Source: Strobilurus pachycystidiatus
Taxonomy: Eukaryota; Basidiomycota; Agaricomycetes; Agaricales; Physalacriaceae
Direction of reading: 5' to 3'
Assembly (NCBI GenBank): GCA_019915135.1
Contig: JAHLMK010000001.1
Location: forward strand, 6,262,001 to 6,326,000
DNA length: 64,000 bases
The notes beneath the pieces are model-generated. The model was not told the origin of the DNA and made no database searches. It worked only from the letters and a program-made list of their open reading frames with translations. Made by a program: the position numbers and the translations under genes. Position 1 is the first letter of the stretch. Each line of letters begins with the position of its first letter. Shown here piece after piece: positions 12,201-24,560 of this stretch.

Positions 12201-12700
12201 CGGTCAGTCACATGAACATCAGAATGATACTTGGATATTCCTATTGACGCGAGCATGTGGACGAAATGCTTCTGCGATGGAAGATGTCTGTCTGTGTTGA
12301 ACCCGCCTGATGGGGCAGTTTGATTGTGTGCTCGGAGTTTAGGACGTGACATGATGAGATTGCCGCGGATGTTGCGGGAACTGCTTGGTTCCGGTTCACG
12401 GAACCAAAGGAATGGAATACAGACCAATCATCGCGACCCTCCGCTCTGGTCTTTGCACCAGCGCCACGTAGGCGCGTGAACAAATGATCTCACCTTCACA
12501 CTTCCATAGATGGTATGACTACAATTGGAGCCAGATGGCCCGCTGCAGGTCTGTGTCTACCAACTCTTTGTTCTAGTGGTAACTCGACCAATGAAAAGAC
12601 CATGGTCGCCATCTATGGCTGGACCATCCATGACATTATAAAAGAGTGCCTGCTTTCCCCCCAATCCATTCTGTCGCGGCAGCCGCTGACTTTCATAGGG
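9292..12700. other. Long region without a supported gene
   Basis: The part next to the zinc-finger gene (9292-10300) is CT-rich on the plus strand and probably promoter plus leader. Open frames here (for example 9498-10151) have Ser/Pro/Arg composition typical of GC-rich shadow frames. Further right I see only short fragments, including a short repeated piece (CAGGCCCAGGAACTCCC near 11336 and again near 11731). Nothing looks like a conserved domain. Confidence 0.4.
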
Positions 12701-13390
12701 ATGACCAACCGTCATCCCGTAGATCCGCCACCGCCGTATGAGCGATACTCTACTTCCCAGCAAGGACCTGTGACGCAGTCGAGTGCACGACCTCCCTCTC
12801 GCGTCTTACGACGTACCGCACCGTTCTACCACCGAATTCCCAGGCTTCCGTCATACACAACCAGCAACCTCCGGGACGCAGAACCACCACGCCCGAGGAC
12901 CGTACTGTCCGCCGGTCCATGGCAGGGAACTACTACTGTGCCACCGGATCCTTGTGCTTCAGGAGTGTGTGCTGAATGTCACGCGCATCTTCCAATGGAT
13001 AACTACGAGATAGAGCTCGAACAATGGGAGGCGGTGAATACGCCGCTTCCGCTTGTTTTTCGTACCTGCGATTATGTCGCAAAGCGAGACTGGCGCTTAG
13101 GACCAGAGCGGCCGATACTAGATGCTCAAGGCCAAGAGCTCCCTCCAGCTGAAGCATTCGAGAGGTACCTGTCCGACATTGGCCATCCTGGGGCACCACC
13201 AAACTTGTCTGGAGAATCCCGATCGCGGTGGTATGCGGACAGACAAGGAATAGAGATGCAGCGTGCCCTAGAGCTCAGGGCCAGCGAGGTGGAGAGCGAG
13301 AGGCCCAGGCCCCTAGTCCCTCGGATGGAGGAAGGTCCTCGTCGAAATAACACACTCAAAGGCAGCAGGAAAGCGAAAGGCAGAGGGTAG
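12701..13390 (+). CDS. Hypothetical protein, proline-rich N-terminus
   Basis: A 229-aa open frame without a recognised domain. I chose the ATG at 12701, which opens a PPPPYERY proline-rich segment; the same frame is open further upstream to 12515. The middle holds a CASGVCAECHAHLP segment (three Cys and one His close together) and an acidic helix YEIELEQWEAV. The C-terminal third is charged (ELRASEVESERPR) and ends in a basic KGSRKAKGRG tail, suggesting nuclear or nucleic-acid contact. There may be an unrecognised short intron. The composition is more protein-like than neighbouring shadows, but without a homology search this is a tentative gene. Confidence 0.45.
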   Translation: MTNRHPVDPPPPYERYSTSQQGPVTQSSARPPSRVLRRTAPFYHRIPRLPSYTTSNLRDAEPPRPRTVLSAGPWQGTTTVPPDPCASGVCAECHAHLPMDNYEIELEQWEAVNTPLPLVFRTCDYVAKRDWRLGPERPILDAQGQELPPAEAFERYLSDIGHPGAPPNLSGESRSRWYADRQGIEMQRALELRASEVESERPRPLVPRMEEGPRRNNTLKGSRKAKGRG

Positions 13391-14450
13391 GTAGGTAAGT
13401 CGAGAAGTCAGGTGGTTCTAAGCGGACATCCAGATCGGGTAGGCCGCCAATCATGTAATCTATGCTATGCGCCATACGCTGCCAAGTACTGAGCAAGTTA
13501 GTGCCTAATGACATCGTAACGAAGCGGTAGAAGACTGTGAAGTCCTTAAACTTGCCTTTCGGTGAAAAACTCACGTTCATCCCGCATTACCGCGACTTTC
13601 TCCGCTTGGAGCTGGACTAGAAGCCAAATCAGACCATGCTCAATCCATTGTACTTAGGCGTCTGAAAGAATTGAAGTATGCGGCCGTACATTAACATAAT
13701 GCGTAACGGGTAGATGAGATGGGAGTGATGATACGTAGGGACCTAATCTGTAACGACGATGAGTGCGTGACTAGTGTATTTGGACAAATCCTAGCAATTG
13801 CTTTGATTTCAAAGCTTAGGCGTTTGCCCAGTTGGTGACTGCGCCTCGATAGCGCCAGTACGCAGTCCAATCCGAGCCAACTCCTGGCTATATGACACGT
13901 TGAGAGAATTGCTTCCTGTGAGACAGAGATGATACACTCACTTCTCGACGCGCAACACTGGTGTCTAGAAACATGAAGAATCAGTTCCAGCTTGCACTGG
14001 CGTGGTGAAACCACTCACGACCAAGGATACATTCGTACTCATAGAGACGCCACTGCCTGGCTCCGTTCTCTGTCCTATATCTAACTGCAACGCATCTGGA
14101 AAGATGCTCCTGTCCCGCCTTCCATTCTTGCCCGGGGGCCCAAGCCTTGGCAGACGTGGAATCGGAAATCATCGAGAGTCAGTACCGAATGTATGAGGTG
14201 CGATGGGGTGTGTGGGGAGATGGGGCCTGATAGACAAGAGCAATGGGCCATTTATACATTTTTACAGCACCGCGGAACTGCCTTCACATCGCTCTAAAGG
14301 GCAGCGAAATGATTCGAATGTATGACCCTGTTGTTTGTCGAGCACAATACGATCAGCGTGATCAGCGAGCATCCCAATCAGGCTTCCCTATCTCTACAGC
14401 TTTCAACCACGTCCAGACCACGTTTTTCTCATAGTCCAGAGCGATCGTCA
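13391..14450. other. Region with weak minus-strand coding fragments
   Basis: A minus-strand fragment at 13981-14172 (EHLSRCVAVRYRTENGARQWRLYEYECILG) looks protein-like and is followed by plausible intron borders, but I could not extend it into a gene. It may be a relic. Confidence 0.3.
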
Positions 14451-14535
14451 AAAACATTCCCCCTTCAAATCTCAACATGTCTGGCACGGATGAACTACTT
14501 CTGCGGCGAAGATTGTCACAGAAACTGAACGATCA

Positions 14536-15815
14536 ATGCATTCGGTGGACGCCGCATCGTCAAGGGAAGCCATATTCACCACGGCGCCGTTGATTCATGC
14601 TGATGGATTTCTGTACAGGATCAAACAACGAGGTATGTGGCGTCTCATCGTTGTATATCTATCCCATAATGATAGGGTCAAGACATACATTGCGGATATG
14701 ACAGTGCACGGACGCGTCCTTGTACGTGTCAGCTCGTGGTCTTCTGCTAGATACCGCAATGAGAGATACGTGAACACGCCCAACAAGATGATCTCCGAGG
14801 TGAGAATCCTTTCAGAGCCCTGTCACCATGTTTATTTGTGGGCCAGATTGCGACTATGCGCTACGTGAAGGCATACACTTCTATTCCGGTCCCTCACATC
14901 CTTACATTCGACGAGGACTTGGATGAGATGATTGGAGGTCCGTGGATGGTTTTAGAGTTTGTGCGTCGTGTCTCCCGTCCACACTGATGTCTGACCCAGT
15001 CGAAGGTGGATGGTATCAATCTGTGGAGCGCCTGGCCGCGGCTCGAGCGGCAGCAGCGAAAGCGGGTCGCCATCGATGTTGCTAACATATATGTTCAACT
15101 TTTGGGATTGCGGTTTGACAAGATCGGCAGCATATATAAGCGCGCGGGCGGTGAATTCTACGTGGGACCAATGACGACGACATACTTCGGCGTCGAAGGT
15201 CAGGCTCCACCGGATCCTTCAAAATGTGGCCCATTTGCATCCGTAGAGGAATGGCTCGTTGCCATATGTCGGGACGACATGAACTTCAACTGGGGAAAGC
15301 CGCCCAGTGAGGATGAACGGATGGCGTCAGAACGAACTGCGGAGAGGATTCGCGAAGCACGACCCGACAGTGGCCATACACCCGCATCAATGATTGTTCT
15401 TGATCATATTGACTTCGCACTCCAGAACGTCCTTGTTTCTACCCAGGATCCCACGAAGATTCTCGCCGTCATCGATTGGGAAGGAGCGCGGACGGTGCCG
15501 ATGTGGGCCTCCGATCCCTTCTTGCGCTTTCCCTTCTTTTGCAATCCTCGACAATCCGCGCGCACCCAGCTGCAGATGAAGCAACATATCCTCGATCGGG
15601 TTCCTATTTGGGGAAAGGCTATTGGTGACGGTAGCCGGATCATGCGTTCATTAATGCGTCTAGCAGAATCAAAAGGGAGGGATGCAGAGTATCTGACCTC
15701 TCCTCCGATACATGGCTGGATGCAGATCGACACCTCCGTTCGTATTCATGTTCAGTCGACGCCAGATTGGGAAGCGTTGAAGAAGGAATGGGAGGCAGAG
15801 GATCAATCGGATTAG
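14536..15815 (+). CDS. APH-like (aminoglycoside phosphotransferase fold) kinase
   Basis: Member of the fungal phosphotransferase-enzyme (APH/choline-kinase-like) family, cytosolic and of unknown substrate. Exons join as ..NKMISE / IATMRYVKAYTSIPVPHILTFD / SKVDGINLWSAW.., with introns at about 14799-14847 and 14960-14999. The conserved pieces appear in order: an N-lobe strand (VLVRVSSWSSARY), the ..ATMRYV...TSIPVP signature, a PWMVLEF hinge, the catalytic-loop equivalent LDHIDFALQNVLV (normally HGDxxxxN; here His-Ile-Asp with Asn six residues after the Asp), and the metal-binding VIDWEGA in place of DFG. The C-lobe continues to QSD and a stop at 15815. The 5' end is uncertain: an ATG near 14477 and one at 14536 are in different frames, and a further intron around 14633 is possible. 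Confidence 0.65.
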
Positions 15816-18329
15816 ATGCATACTCATGCAACTACATGACCGTTGTGTACATAGCAATTGGCACTCCAAACGGCAAGTCGCTTACCGATCATTGGAGTCT
15901 CAAAGACGAGCGAGCTCCTGCGAGATGGATAGGAAAAAAATAAGTAGGGCACGGAGTACCCGAAGATCGTAACAGACGCCCCGAGAACAGGTCGACACCT
16001 CTGACGGTGTTACGGCTTTGGCCAAGCGACTGAGGTGAAGAGGCAAGAAGATTTGTACGCACTGCATACATAACGACGAGTCGCATATCGCGTTGACCTA
16101 CAGAAGCGCGTGGGATATGGGAGGGAAGGACAGCTTCGTACAAAGCTCCATGTTCTGTGGGCGGTCTCATCCACGTATAACAGCCACGCAACGCCATGAG
16201 AAACGACCAATGGGAGAGACATCACTCAGTCGCAGGTCGCAGAAAGACGCAATTCTGGCCGGAAGAGATGAATAGCAGACGAAGTCATTTATTCACGACG
16301 TGACCACGTTACCTGAGCCAGGAGACATAGACCAGAAAAAGTAAGACAATGAAAGCACGAATCCAAGAGGATGAGCGCATTAGACAAGGAGGCAGCTCAC
16401 GAGGATTGGACTGTCGTGACAAGTAATGGACGAAATCCGCGGCGTAGACGATGTCGGGTCAAAACGTGTAGCCAATATCGTGTCGCGAAGGGCACACAAC
16501 GGTATCCTGCCGCCAGTAAGAATGCATACAGATTGATTAAAACAGCCGTTCGATTGAGGTCGGGGAGTAATGCTGCGTAATACTAGGTCCGAGCTACGAA
16601 GGTCGTCAAGTGTTCTGCATACGATGGGCGAACCACGACTCGTCGTGACGGTCTGCGTCTGCGCCCTTCTCCCCCTGAAGGGTAGCTACTCCCGGAATTG
16701 AGAAGTGGCAATCAATCCAGCATCTGATGCAAGGAGGGAATGACGCAAGAAAGGGCGGGTCGTAGAGGGGAGTGCGACGGGAGCCGGTTTCTCTGCGAGT
16801 GGAGGTGGGAAAGGAGGAGCTGAATGGTACACAATTAGCAGAGGTGGATGGAGCGAGACTTTAGGGAACGGGAGGCGAAGAGATAAAAGGGCTGAGATAA
16901 AATGAGACAGGGGGTGGAAGAACGGCATGAGGAGTAGTTAGATTCCAGCCGTGTGTGAGAGTGTTATGTTACGACCATGGCGCGTCCTTTGGCGTGCGCG
17001 TGTGCATGTTGAGCGGGAAAGAAAGCGCTGAAGCCGACGACACACCTTGTACACATTTCTCTCTCTCATGCTCTCACAGGGTGACGTTTGCCGTGTCAGC
17101 TGCGGCAGACCAAGTCTGGGTATTGCGGCAAACTACCAACCGAATATGTCTTGGCGAGTCGTATTCGGAAGGGAGCGAAGATGGGCATGATCTAAATTTT
17201 CCGTGCTGGTCCCCTTCGGCTGGCCTCGTCAGGGAGACGGGTGGTGCACGATCAGGAAGTGGAGCCGGCCGTGTAAATGTACGTTTCCAGTGGATGGCGG
17301 CGGTGTGTGAAGGGGTGCGTCGGATTGTTGCTGGTGGTCGAGCAGAAGAGGGAGCGAGTACGGTGACATCATCACCGTCCAACCCAGATTAGGTTGCCCG
17401 GGCCGGTCTGCTGCTCTTGCTCGCTGACCACCACGACGACAGACGACCCGCTAGATTTCGTCGGTGCGACTCTCTCTGTGTTTTGCCCGCCCCCACGTAC
17501 CCGCGTCGTCGCGAACTCCATGCTGCTGACGCGTCCTGTTGCACTTTCGCCTCCTCCTCCTCCTCGCTTACTGGCGAGCCAACCTAGATTCCATGATAGG
17601 CCTCTCCCAACATAAAGATTTCCCTTAACAGTGGACTCGGGCGTGCCTCCCAGCTTACACATTCCGTTGGCCGTCGTGTGCGGCATCTATTAGTCCTAGT
17701 GCATAAATCTTTCTTTTACTTCTTTACTTTGACAATGCCGACGCGCTTCATACTATAGCTTCCGCGGTGACCCGCATTTTTCCTCGATGGATATCACAAC
17801 ATGTCCCCTTCGGTTACCAGAGCCAGACACTCGCTTGGCACTGCCGTGCTTTCGCGTTGCTTCAACTTGCGAGTACCCGTTCTCCCGCCTCTTTTCTGCT
17901 TCACGTAGGGCTACTCTTGTAGCCGTTGCATCGTTTTACTTACCATCCGGCTGCCGCCGCATCACTCTTCATCCCGTCGATGTCGGTGGATCCACTATTC
18001 TCGCAAGCCGACCCTCCCTAGGTGAATGTTTCATCTTTTTTGGCTCGTTCTCCTTCACTTCGTCCGCTACACTCAACCTTTCACTGGCTCTCTCAATTGG
18101 TGTTCCACCGCACTGTTTCCTTCAGTCGTCTGACCTCCCATCTCTTAGGCGTCGTGTCGACGTTCTTTCGGGACTCTTTCAATTGGGCTGCTCGTGGAGG
18201 ACACAAGTTACATGCTGAAACGTGATACAAGAGCAGTACAAAAACAATGCGACTTTCGCAAGATGAGCTTTACGTTTGATATGTCTCCTACTACATCGGC
18301 CCGCCGAGTCAATTTTTACCTCCCAGTAT
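15816..18329. other. Long region without a supported gene
   Basis: No conserved coding signal was found. A segment ending near 17399 (GACATCATCACCGTCCAACC) resembles one ending near 21410 and may be part of a dispersed, decayed repeat. The stretch 17700-18180 is CT-rich. Confidence 0.4.
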
Positions 18330-20203
18330 CTATTTTCGAATTCGTCCACGTAGTAGATCAACCTCTGAAGATTTTCCCAGTTTCAGTCGGTGTAATGGCA
18401 AAGTCTAAGCAACTTACCAGTCGGGCTGTATTCAGAACCAAACTTGGATGTATATCGTTCACTGGGAGGCTCGCGTTGATTAAATCCATACCCTACCTCT
18501 GCCAAATCCATGTTGAGGTCTACGTGAACGGCGCATTTGTTGGCTGTCGGCCAATATGAGCTTATATGCACTGACACAGGCAATACAAAAAGGCATATCT
18601 CACCTTGAGGCCGCCTTTTTACTACGACACTGATCACGGTCATTGTGAGTCCCCAAGCCGCCAGAAACATGGACAGAGTCGCCGAAATGACACTTATGAA
18701 CAAGCTTCCACCTGATTTGCGCCGTAGAGTGTTACATGTATACTGCATGCGAATAACGGCCTCGGGAGTCGGCGTATCAGGTGCGGGAACAGGAACGTTG
18801 GCGTAGAGCATGCCCTTGGTGTTGGCAATCTCTCTGAATGCGGGAACCATCGTGCTGCTCTCGCGGGGCTGAGTCGAGACGTAGTCTGATATTGACTGGT
18901 TAAACGCGGTAGTGTTTGTGAAGATCTATATGTGCCAGGTCGGATAAGCTTGAGAACAAGTGTCAGTAGGAGAAACGTACATTGTCGTCTGTCCAGTGTC
19001 CCAAGTCAATCAAGACGGCGTTGTAGAACAGTTCCAAGAGATTATAGAGCGTGTCAATGTTTATGTCCGTGGATGTTTCGACCGTGCTGGACGAGTCGGC
19101 CAGAATCTGTAGGTTGGTTTGCCCAATTCCATTGACGAAGGTCACATTGACGTGGGGGCGATAACAGTTGCCTACGAGGCCAGTACAGCTCGTATCAGCT
19201 TGGATGACGAGGTTGCGAATGTACTGTAAGTAACCCGAAGTGGTGATATATCCGCCTTGAAAGATCCCTTCGTATGCTTCTGCTATCTCAAGACTTTAGG
19301 CTGAGCGTAGTGATCATTTACTCTGTTTAACGCACATCCAAACAATGTTATAGCATTCAAAAGAGCACGGGGGACACTGTCACTTGGGAACGAGTCCAAC
19401 GTGATGGCTCCGATGGGCTCATGATTCGAAAGCGACCACGTAGTGCTGGCCTCAAAACTGAGTGGCGCAGGACATGACACCAGAGCCTACCAATCAAGAG
19501 TCATTTCAAGTCCACGAATAAATCAAAATCACATGATCGCGCACCACGATGCTAAAGGATCGGTCCCCGGGCGAGACCTGGATGGATTGGCTAGTGATCT
19601 CGCACGCGTCTAGATAGCTATTCGAATAATCGAAACCACTCATCATGCCAGAGTCGCTGACGATGTTCGAGACCGTGTAAGGAAACGTCGAGACATTGGT
19701 CCTGAAGAGGTCCCCGAGGTGGAAAGTATGCGGCTGGCATTGCGTGTTGGATCTCCACTTCATAAGCCACGGAAGGTCGTCTGTGCTATTGAAGTCCGCC
19801 TTGTTGATGGCAACGACATCGTAGCCTAGCGGTGGTTAGTCCAAAATTAGCGCCTGACGAGTCACGAAGCATTCGATTTTGCCACTGACCTACGAGATAT
19901 GTGTTCAGCGTCGTGAATATCGCAAAACAGCCGATTCCAAAGAGCAGTAATATGTTGTCCGCATGACGCCAGTGATCGCTTAGCGGTCGATCGATGGGAT
20001 ATGTCTGAAGAGGATAGCGTATGAACAACAAGCACGAGGACAGCTGCAGTGAACGTACAAATCGCAGAATCTTGAAGTTTCTTCCTCTCATCGTGGGTGG
20101 GGGCAGGAGGGAAGGAAAATCCCAATTGGTAGTGGACAATTGTTTTCAAGAGCACTTCTGAGAAGAGAATCCAGGAAGACGGGAGACACGGTACAAGTGC
20201 CAT
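18330..20203 (-). CDS. Fungal membrane protein of unknown function (multi-exon)
   Basis: Likely single- or double-pass membrane protein with a large extracellular part. The start MALVPCLPSSWILFSEV (20203) is followed by an intron, then TYPIDRPLSDHWRHADNIL next to a hydrophobic helix LLLFGIGCFAIFTTLNTYLV. The next exon (YDVVAINKADFNSTDDLPWLMKW) and those that follow contain many N-x-S/T sites (FNST, VNVTF, NTTAFNQS), as expected for a secretory-pathway ectodomain. A second strong membrane helix lies near the end (SLFISVISATLSMFLAAWGLTMTVISVVV, about 18625-18710). The last exon ends in EVDLLRGRIRK at 18330. Introns are predicted near 19960-20060, 19830-19895, 19510-19555, 18910-18980, 18540-18600 and 18370-18420. 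Proteins of this layout are common in Agaricomycetes, but I know no function. Confidence 0.6.
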
Positions 20204-20279
20204 GGGAGTCACGATATATAAGCGATCCGCCAGATCACAAGTAAGATGATCTGAACTGTCAGAGTAGAATAGATTGTAG

Positions 20280-20478
20280 TGGTGTACATGTGTACCGATT
20301 CCAATTGTGAATTTGATGTGTACCAATGTACGTTCGATCCATATCAATGTACCTTCTTCATTGAAACTGCCATGAGATTCGCGCACTTTGAGAATAGAAC
20401 AGATTTGAGTGCTGTACATGTGTACAATTCCACATTGTCCATTCAATGTGTACCAGTGCAGATTCTTCATTGCATGTC
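20280..20478. repeat. Diverged direct repeat with TGTACATGTGTAC motifs
   Basis: Two related blocks begin at about 20282 and 20414. Each starts TGTACATGTGTAC and runs through an ATGTGTACCA piece to CTTCATTG. The TGTACA cores are themselves palindromic. The block lies just upstream of the membrane-protein gene start and could be regulatory or a relic repeat. Confidence 0.5.
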
Positions 20479-21720
20479 GTGCCTCTGGGAATTACGTGCT
20501 GCAATCTCTCCCTCTCTACGGTCACCCTGATGGGCCAGCATCATTCGCGCCTCGCATGCAACCGTATCAATCCTACGGCAACTCGTCTCAAGCAACCATC
20601 CAGCCGAAGCACAAGGACTAGCGCCACGAACGATGCTCTCCATCACCGCCATCTTTGTGTCGTACACCGGATTCAAGCTTTGATCAATCTTCGTCACGCC
20701 CTCGGTGGCTCGAAGAAAGCCTGGACGACGAACGCCCTTGCCTATGACCTGCAGCCTGCAGGGTTGAGGTCTGAGCGCTAATCAGTGCTGATGCGATCTG
20801 CTCAAAAATCCTGCCACGCCCTCGGCGGTTCGGAGGAGGCACGGATGACGAATGCCCTGCTCAAATCCCCGGCTGATATCACGTCACGGTGCCTGTGCTT
20901 GTAGAATCCCGGGCTCACCAGCGCGAACTTTGACTTCATGAACCACGTTGCGGAATATGGCGAGGGAGCTGTGGTCGTGCTGTAGGTGTTGGTCTGCGCT
21001 AATAGTCTAGCGGATCTGGCAAGGCGGCGCCAGGGGACGGAATCAGTCTTGATGTGAAACGACTTGGAAGCACTGATTTACGCACCTTGGAGATGCGGTG
21101 TCTCGGGACACGCATATGCGTGGGCTACTGCCTTCAAAAGCTCGCATGTTACGCCTATGCTGCGCCAGATGCCAACCCACCTGTCAGTTTCGCCTCCGAG
21201 CCCGTTTCACGAGTGCATTAGGGCCTGGCGGGCAAAAAAGAGGCGTACTTGCAAGTCAGAATGCAAGAAGCCATTTAGCAGCCCAACTAGAAGTGTGTGA
21301 AAGATTGATGAGGCTTTCGAGGCCAGCGGCAACGGCGGATGGGTGTGCGGTGTTGGGGGGAAGCAAAGATAATTGCGTGACGTCATCGCCGTCGCCCGGC
21401 TGAACCCAAATCACCTAACTTACCCTCAGCGACCATGTTATGCGTTGTCAGTGTGCGGGATCAGACACCATACATGACCTTGTGCACCGTTCATCAAATT
21501 CCGGTGCAAAAGCCTGCAGTCGTCCGGACTTGCTGTACTACATATAGCGGTTTGGCGTATTCTCGGCATTCGCCGATCGACCGATTCCTTGATGGGTGCG
21601 TTGTCAGCACTTGCCATTTGACCATGATTTGCTTGAGGCGAGGCGCGCGTCCCTACGCCGCCGCGGTGCGTTACCGACAATGGAGCGTCAATTGGCCGAA
21701 CGACAACCAATTCTAGCAGG

Positions 21721-21896
21721 ACGCGTAAGCCCCACCAACGTAGGCAGCGCGTAGCCCAAGCCGGTCTTAGTGCTGCAGGACGACCACGACGGCCACAGCA
21801 CTAGGTGTCAACCAGGACTGCGCAGCGCTTTACGGCCTCACGGTTGGGTGACATGTGAGCTGGGTTTCCTGACATGTGTCGGGCGCGCCGTCTGGG
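21721..21896 (+). repeat. Dispersed repeat, copy 1 of 3
   Basis: Begins ACGCGTAAGCCCC, contains AGCCCAAGCCGGTCTT, and ends at GGGCGCGCCGTCTGGGG. The same order of blocks is found at 22533 and 55536. Confidence 0.55.
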
Positions 21897-22532
21897 GCGG
21901 GCGCTTGATAAAGGTGCGTGCTTCGTTCTATTTTCTGTTCGGATCCCCCAGCTCTGTCTTGGCGTACCCGTTTGCATGGCTTATTTGCTTGTAGATCTGT
22001 ATCTACGCGCGGGGCAAGCCCTCCCATGAGGCACCCATCCACCATCGGTCTCCTACGCGCCGCAGTCGCGTCCTCTGGCCCTCCCTCCTTCGCGCCCCAC
22101 CCTAGGACCGCCGCCGGAATCGCGCCCGCTACCCCTTCCCCGTCATCATTCCGACTCCCCGCCTCTAAAATCCACGCAATTGATAAGGGCACTTATCTAT
22201 TGTGCGGTTTTCAAAGGCGAGCCGTCCAGTCACGACGAGGAGGAGGATACGCGGCTGTCAATGCGGCGCCATTGCACTCCTGCCGGTCCTTGAGAGTGGG
22301 CTGGGTGTGTGTTGTGACGCGTCAGACTTTGCTCGGCGGAACCCATCGCTAGGATCTGGACATATAATCCTCGTCGTCGTCGCGTCTCTCCCTTCCACCC
22401 GCCCCGCCCGCACCTCAACTCTGTCCCGCGCCGCCGTCATGGACGCTGCTTGCGTCGCGCTCCTCTGCTTTGCCTTGCTTCCACTCCCACTGGCCCAGCA
22501 GCCAACCCGCACTGGATGCCACAACTTTGACA

Positions 22533-22685
22533 ACGCGTAAGCCCCATCAACTTGCGCAGCGAGAAGTGTCAGCAAGTCCTGAAGCTGCAAGACGAGCGCA
22601 CCATCCAACGACAGATGGATTTCCGCTCGCTGAAGGATGGGATGCAGGCTCGTCAATATTCTACGAGCGCGCCGACCGGGGGCGG
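22533..22685 (+). repeat. Dispersed repeat, copy 2 of 3
   Basis: The most diverged copy. It begins ACGCGTAAGCCCC and ends at GAGCGCGCCGACCGGGGG. The interior reads as a charged protein-like frame (QDERTIQRQMDFRSLKDGMQ), so the repeat may derive from a coding exon. Confidence 0.5.
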
Positions 22686-23983
22686 GCGCTCGTTTAAGGT
22701 GTGTGACCCCCTATCTCTTGTGTCATACGCTGCCTCTGAGCTGGCATACTCTTTTTAGTAGTAGTACTGATGCGAGTGTAGGTCCAAATCTACGCGCGGG
22801 GTAAGCCCTCCAATGAGGCACCCACCCATATTTCGTCTCGTGTTGACCGCACCCCTCGACCGCTGCTGCATTTGCACTTTCATCGGCGCTGTCCGTACTT
22901 TCTACCCACTCCCTGTCGTCGCTCCGACCCCGCCGCCCAAAAACATCATTCATCAGATCAGGTTCCTTACTTGTTGTACGGTTTTTGAAGGCGAACAGTC
23001 CTAAGTCTTCTGCTCGCTGACCACGACGACGACCACCTGTTCATCATCGTTCTCGGCGCGTTTTTCCCTTTCTCCCTTTGGGTCTCATACGCGCTATCTT
23101 CAGCCGTCTTGGACGCTGCCTACGCGTCGCGAACCTCGCGTCTCCTTCTCTACCAATGGCGCAGGAGCCACCCCACCATCGAAGGCAGAACTTGGCGACG
23201 CTTTGTCCTCAACAACATTGGATATGGGCAGACTGAGCAGCCTATGCCGGCTTTGGATCTGCAGCATGAGGACGATGACCTGACATGGGACGACGATAAC
23301 AGACCAAGGTCGGCTCCGTTGGTATCAGCCCCGCGCAACGGCTGGCGACGGGCGCCCATCTATGGTGCGTCTCTCGTTGTTTTCGTCAGGTAAGCCAGTG
23401 TACCCCGCGCATCCTTTTACTTTGCTACTAGCGTCCGTAGATTCAGATCTGCCCGAGACGTAAGCCGTCACCGCCGCCGCCCCCCTTCTCGTCTGCTCAA
23501 TGCGCCATCGGCGGCGCAGGAGCAGGACATGTATGACACCACGACGCATAGGCTTCACGAACGGGCAGCACGCATCCCGAGCCGCCCTTGGGGCTACAGC
23601 AGGACGACGAAGGTCTGGACAACGACCTGGACGACACTCGCGACACTCGCGACACTCGCGACAACACCTCGACGCATCGCCCCGCCATTGGATCGGAAAC
23701 GGGCGGGGTCCATCGGCATGAGCACGACACCGTTTGGAGGCGCGCACTCATTTCAGGTGTGCTTCTATACCTATAAGCGGGCGTAATCTGCAGCACATTA
23801 CGCTTTGCGTCACCGATTTCCTCCATGCCACTTAGGCGGGAGGGTCTTAGGGTCAGGATTCATGTCCCGAAAAAGCTAAGCCGCCCGAGGCCCGTGCGGC
23901 CCGCCCGAGCGCCATCTTTACCGCGCCCGGATCGGGCCGCCAGATCCAGCTCCTCAGCCAGGTGGCCCCGGGGCCTGAAACTT

Positions 23984-24414
23984 TTTAGGCGCATTCCCCT
24001 AGGGTGGGCAAGACTGTAGGGGAAGGTTTCGTGGTCATCGGGTCACCGGTCGCCGTACACGAGCGCCATCTGTGATTACGCTCAGACCGCGGTCGCTCGG
24101 GCGGGAGCAGTGCACGTCCTCGGGACTCGACCTGTATGGGAAAGATGTTTCTAATGGCCATATGAAGGTCCTCAGGTGGCACGAGCCCGGCCCCAACACC
24201 GTACGGCTTGCGGCCGCTGTGCGACGAGGAGCACATGGGCCAACTCGGCACCTAGACACACTCGGGACCTGATTTTGGTTAGGCGCATCCTAGTATGATA
24301 GGGAAGAGTAGGGAGAAAGATTTCGTGGTCATTGGGTCCCCGGTCGCCGTACACGAGCGCCATCTGTGATTACGCTCAGACCGCGGTCGCTCGGGCGGGA
24401 GCAGTGCACGTCCT
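23984..24414. repeat. Pair of about 136-bp direct repeats
   Basis: Two arms, about 23984-24120 and 24279-24414, share TTAGGCGCAT at their left ends and an almost identical right half from TTTCGTGGTCAT through GTGCACGTCCT. The 158 bp between them holds no gene. This could be a small tandem duplication or the paired ends of a deleted element. I see no TG..CA ends or flanking duplication, so I do not call LTRs. Confidence 0.65.
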
Positions 24415-24432
24415 AACTATCTAATAGCTTTG

Positions 24433-24560
24433 TTGTTGCGTCAACAAAATTTCCTTTTATGGACAAGAAACCATCAACAAAATGTCACAAAACTGTCAAC
24501 AAAGTGTGACAGAACTGTCAACAAAATGTGACCAGACAGCTAACAAACAGTACAAAGTCA
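24433..24560 (+). repeat. Short tandem repeat, CAACAAA-rich
   Basis: Four to five imperfect units of about 21 bp built on TCAACAAAATGTGAC(A)GAACTG. It is AT-rich compared with its GC-rich left neighbour, marking a sharp composition change at about 24415. Confidence 0.6.

Larger units (their letters stand above)
20479..23983. repeat. Decayed repeat block with about 0.78-kb units
   Basis: There is no intact gene. Similar segments recur in order: ACGCGTAAGCCCC pieces at 21721 and 22533, TCTACGCGCGGGG(C/T)AAGCCCTCC at about 22010 and 22788, a TGCGGTTTTCAAAGGCGA-like piece at 22202 and 22977, and a TGGACGCTGC piece at 22440 and 23110. This gives at least two and probably three diverged units with a spacing near 780 bp. 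A small CCACGCCCTCGG repeat lies at 20697 and 20815, and a GACACTCGC 9-mer array at about 23632-23662. These look like remains of old transposon or gene copies. Confidence 0.5.

Noticed and set aside
17074..17399. Open minus-strand frame and its resemblance to about 21060-21420
   Set aside because: Only a short terminal block matches. I could not show a full repeat or a gene, so it is not listed as a separate element.
23984..24414. Solo or paired LTRs
   Set aside because: No TG..CA ends, no target duplication, no primer-binding site, and only 158 bp between the repeats.
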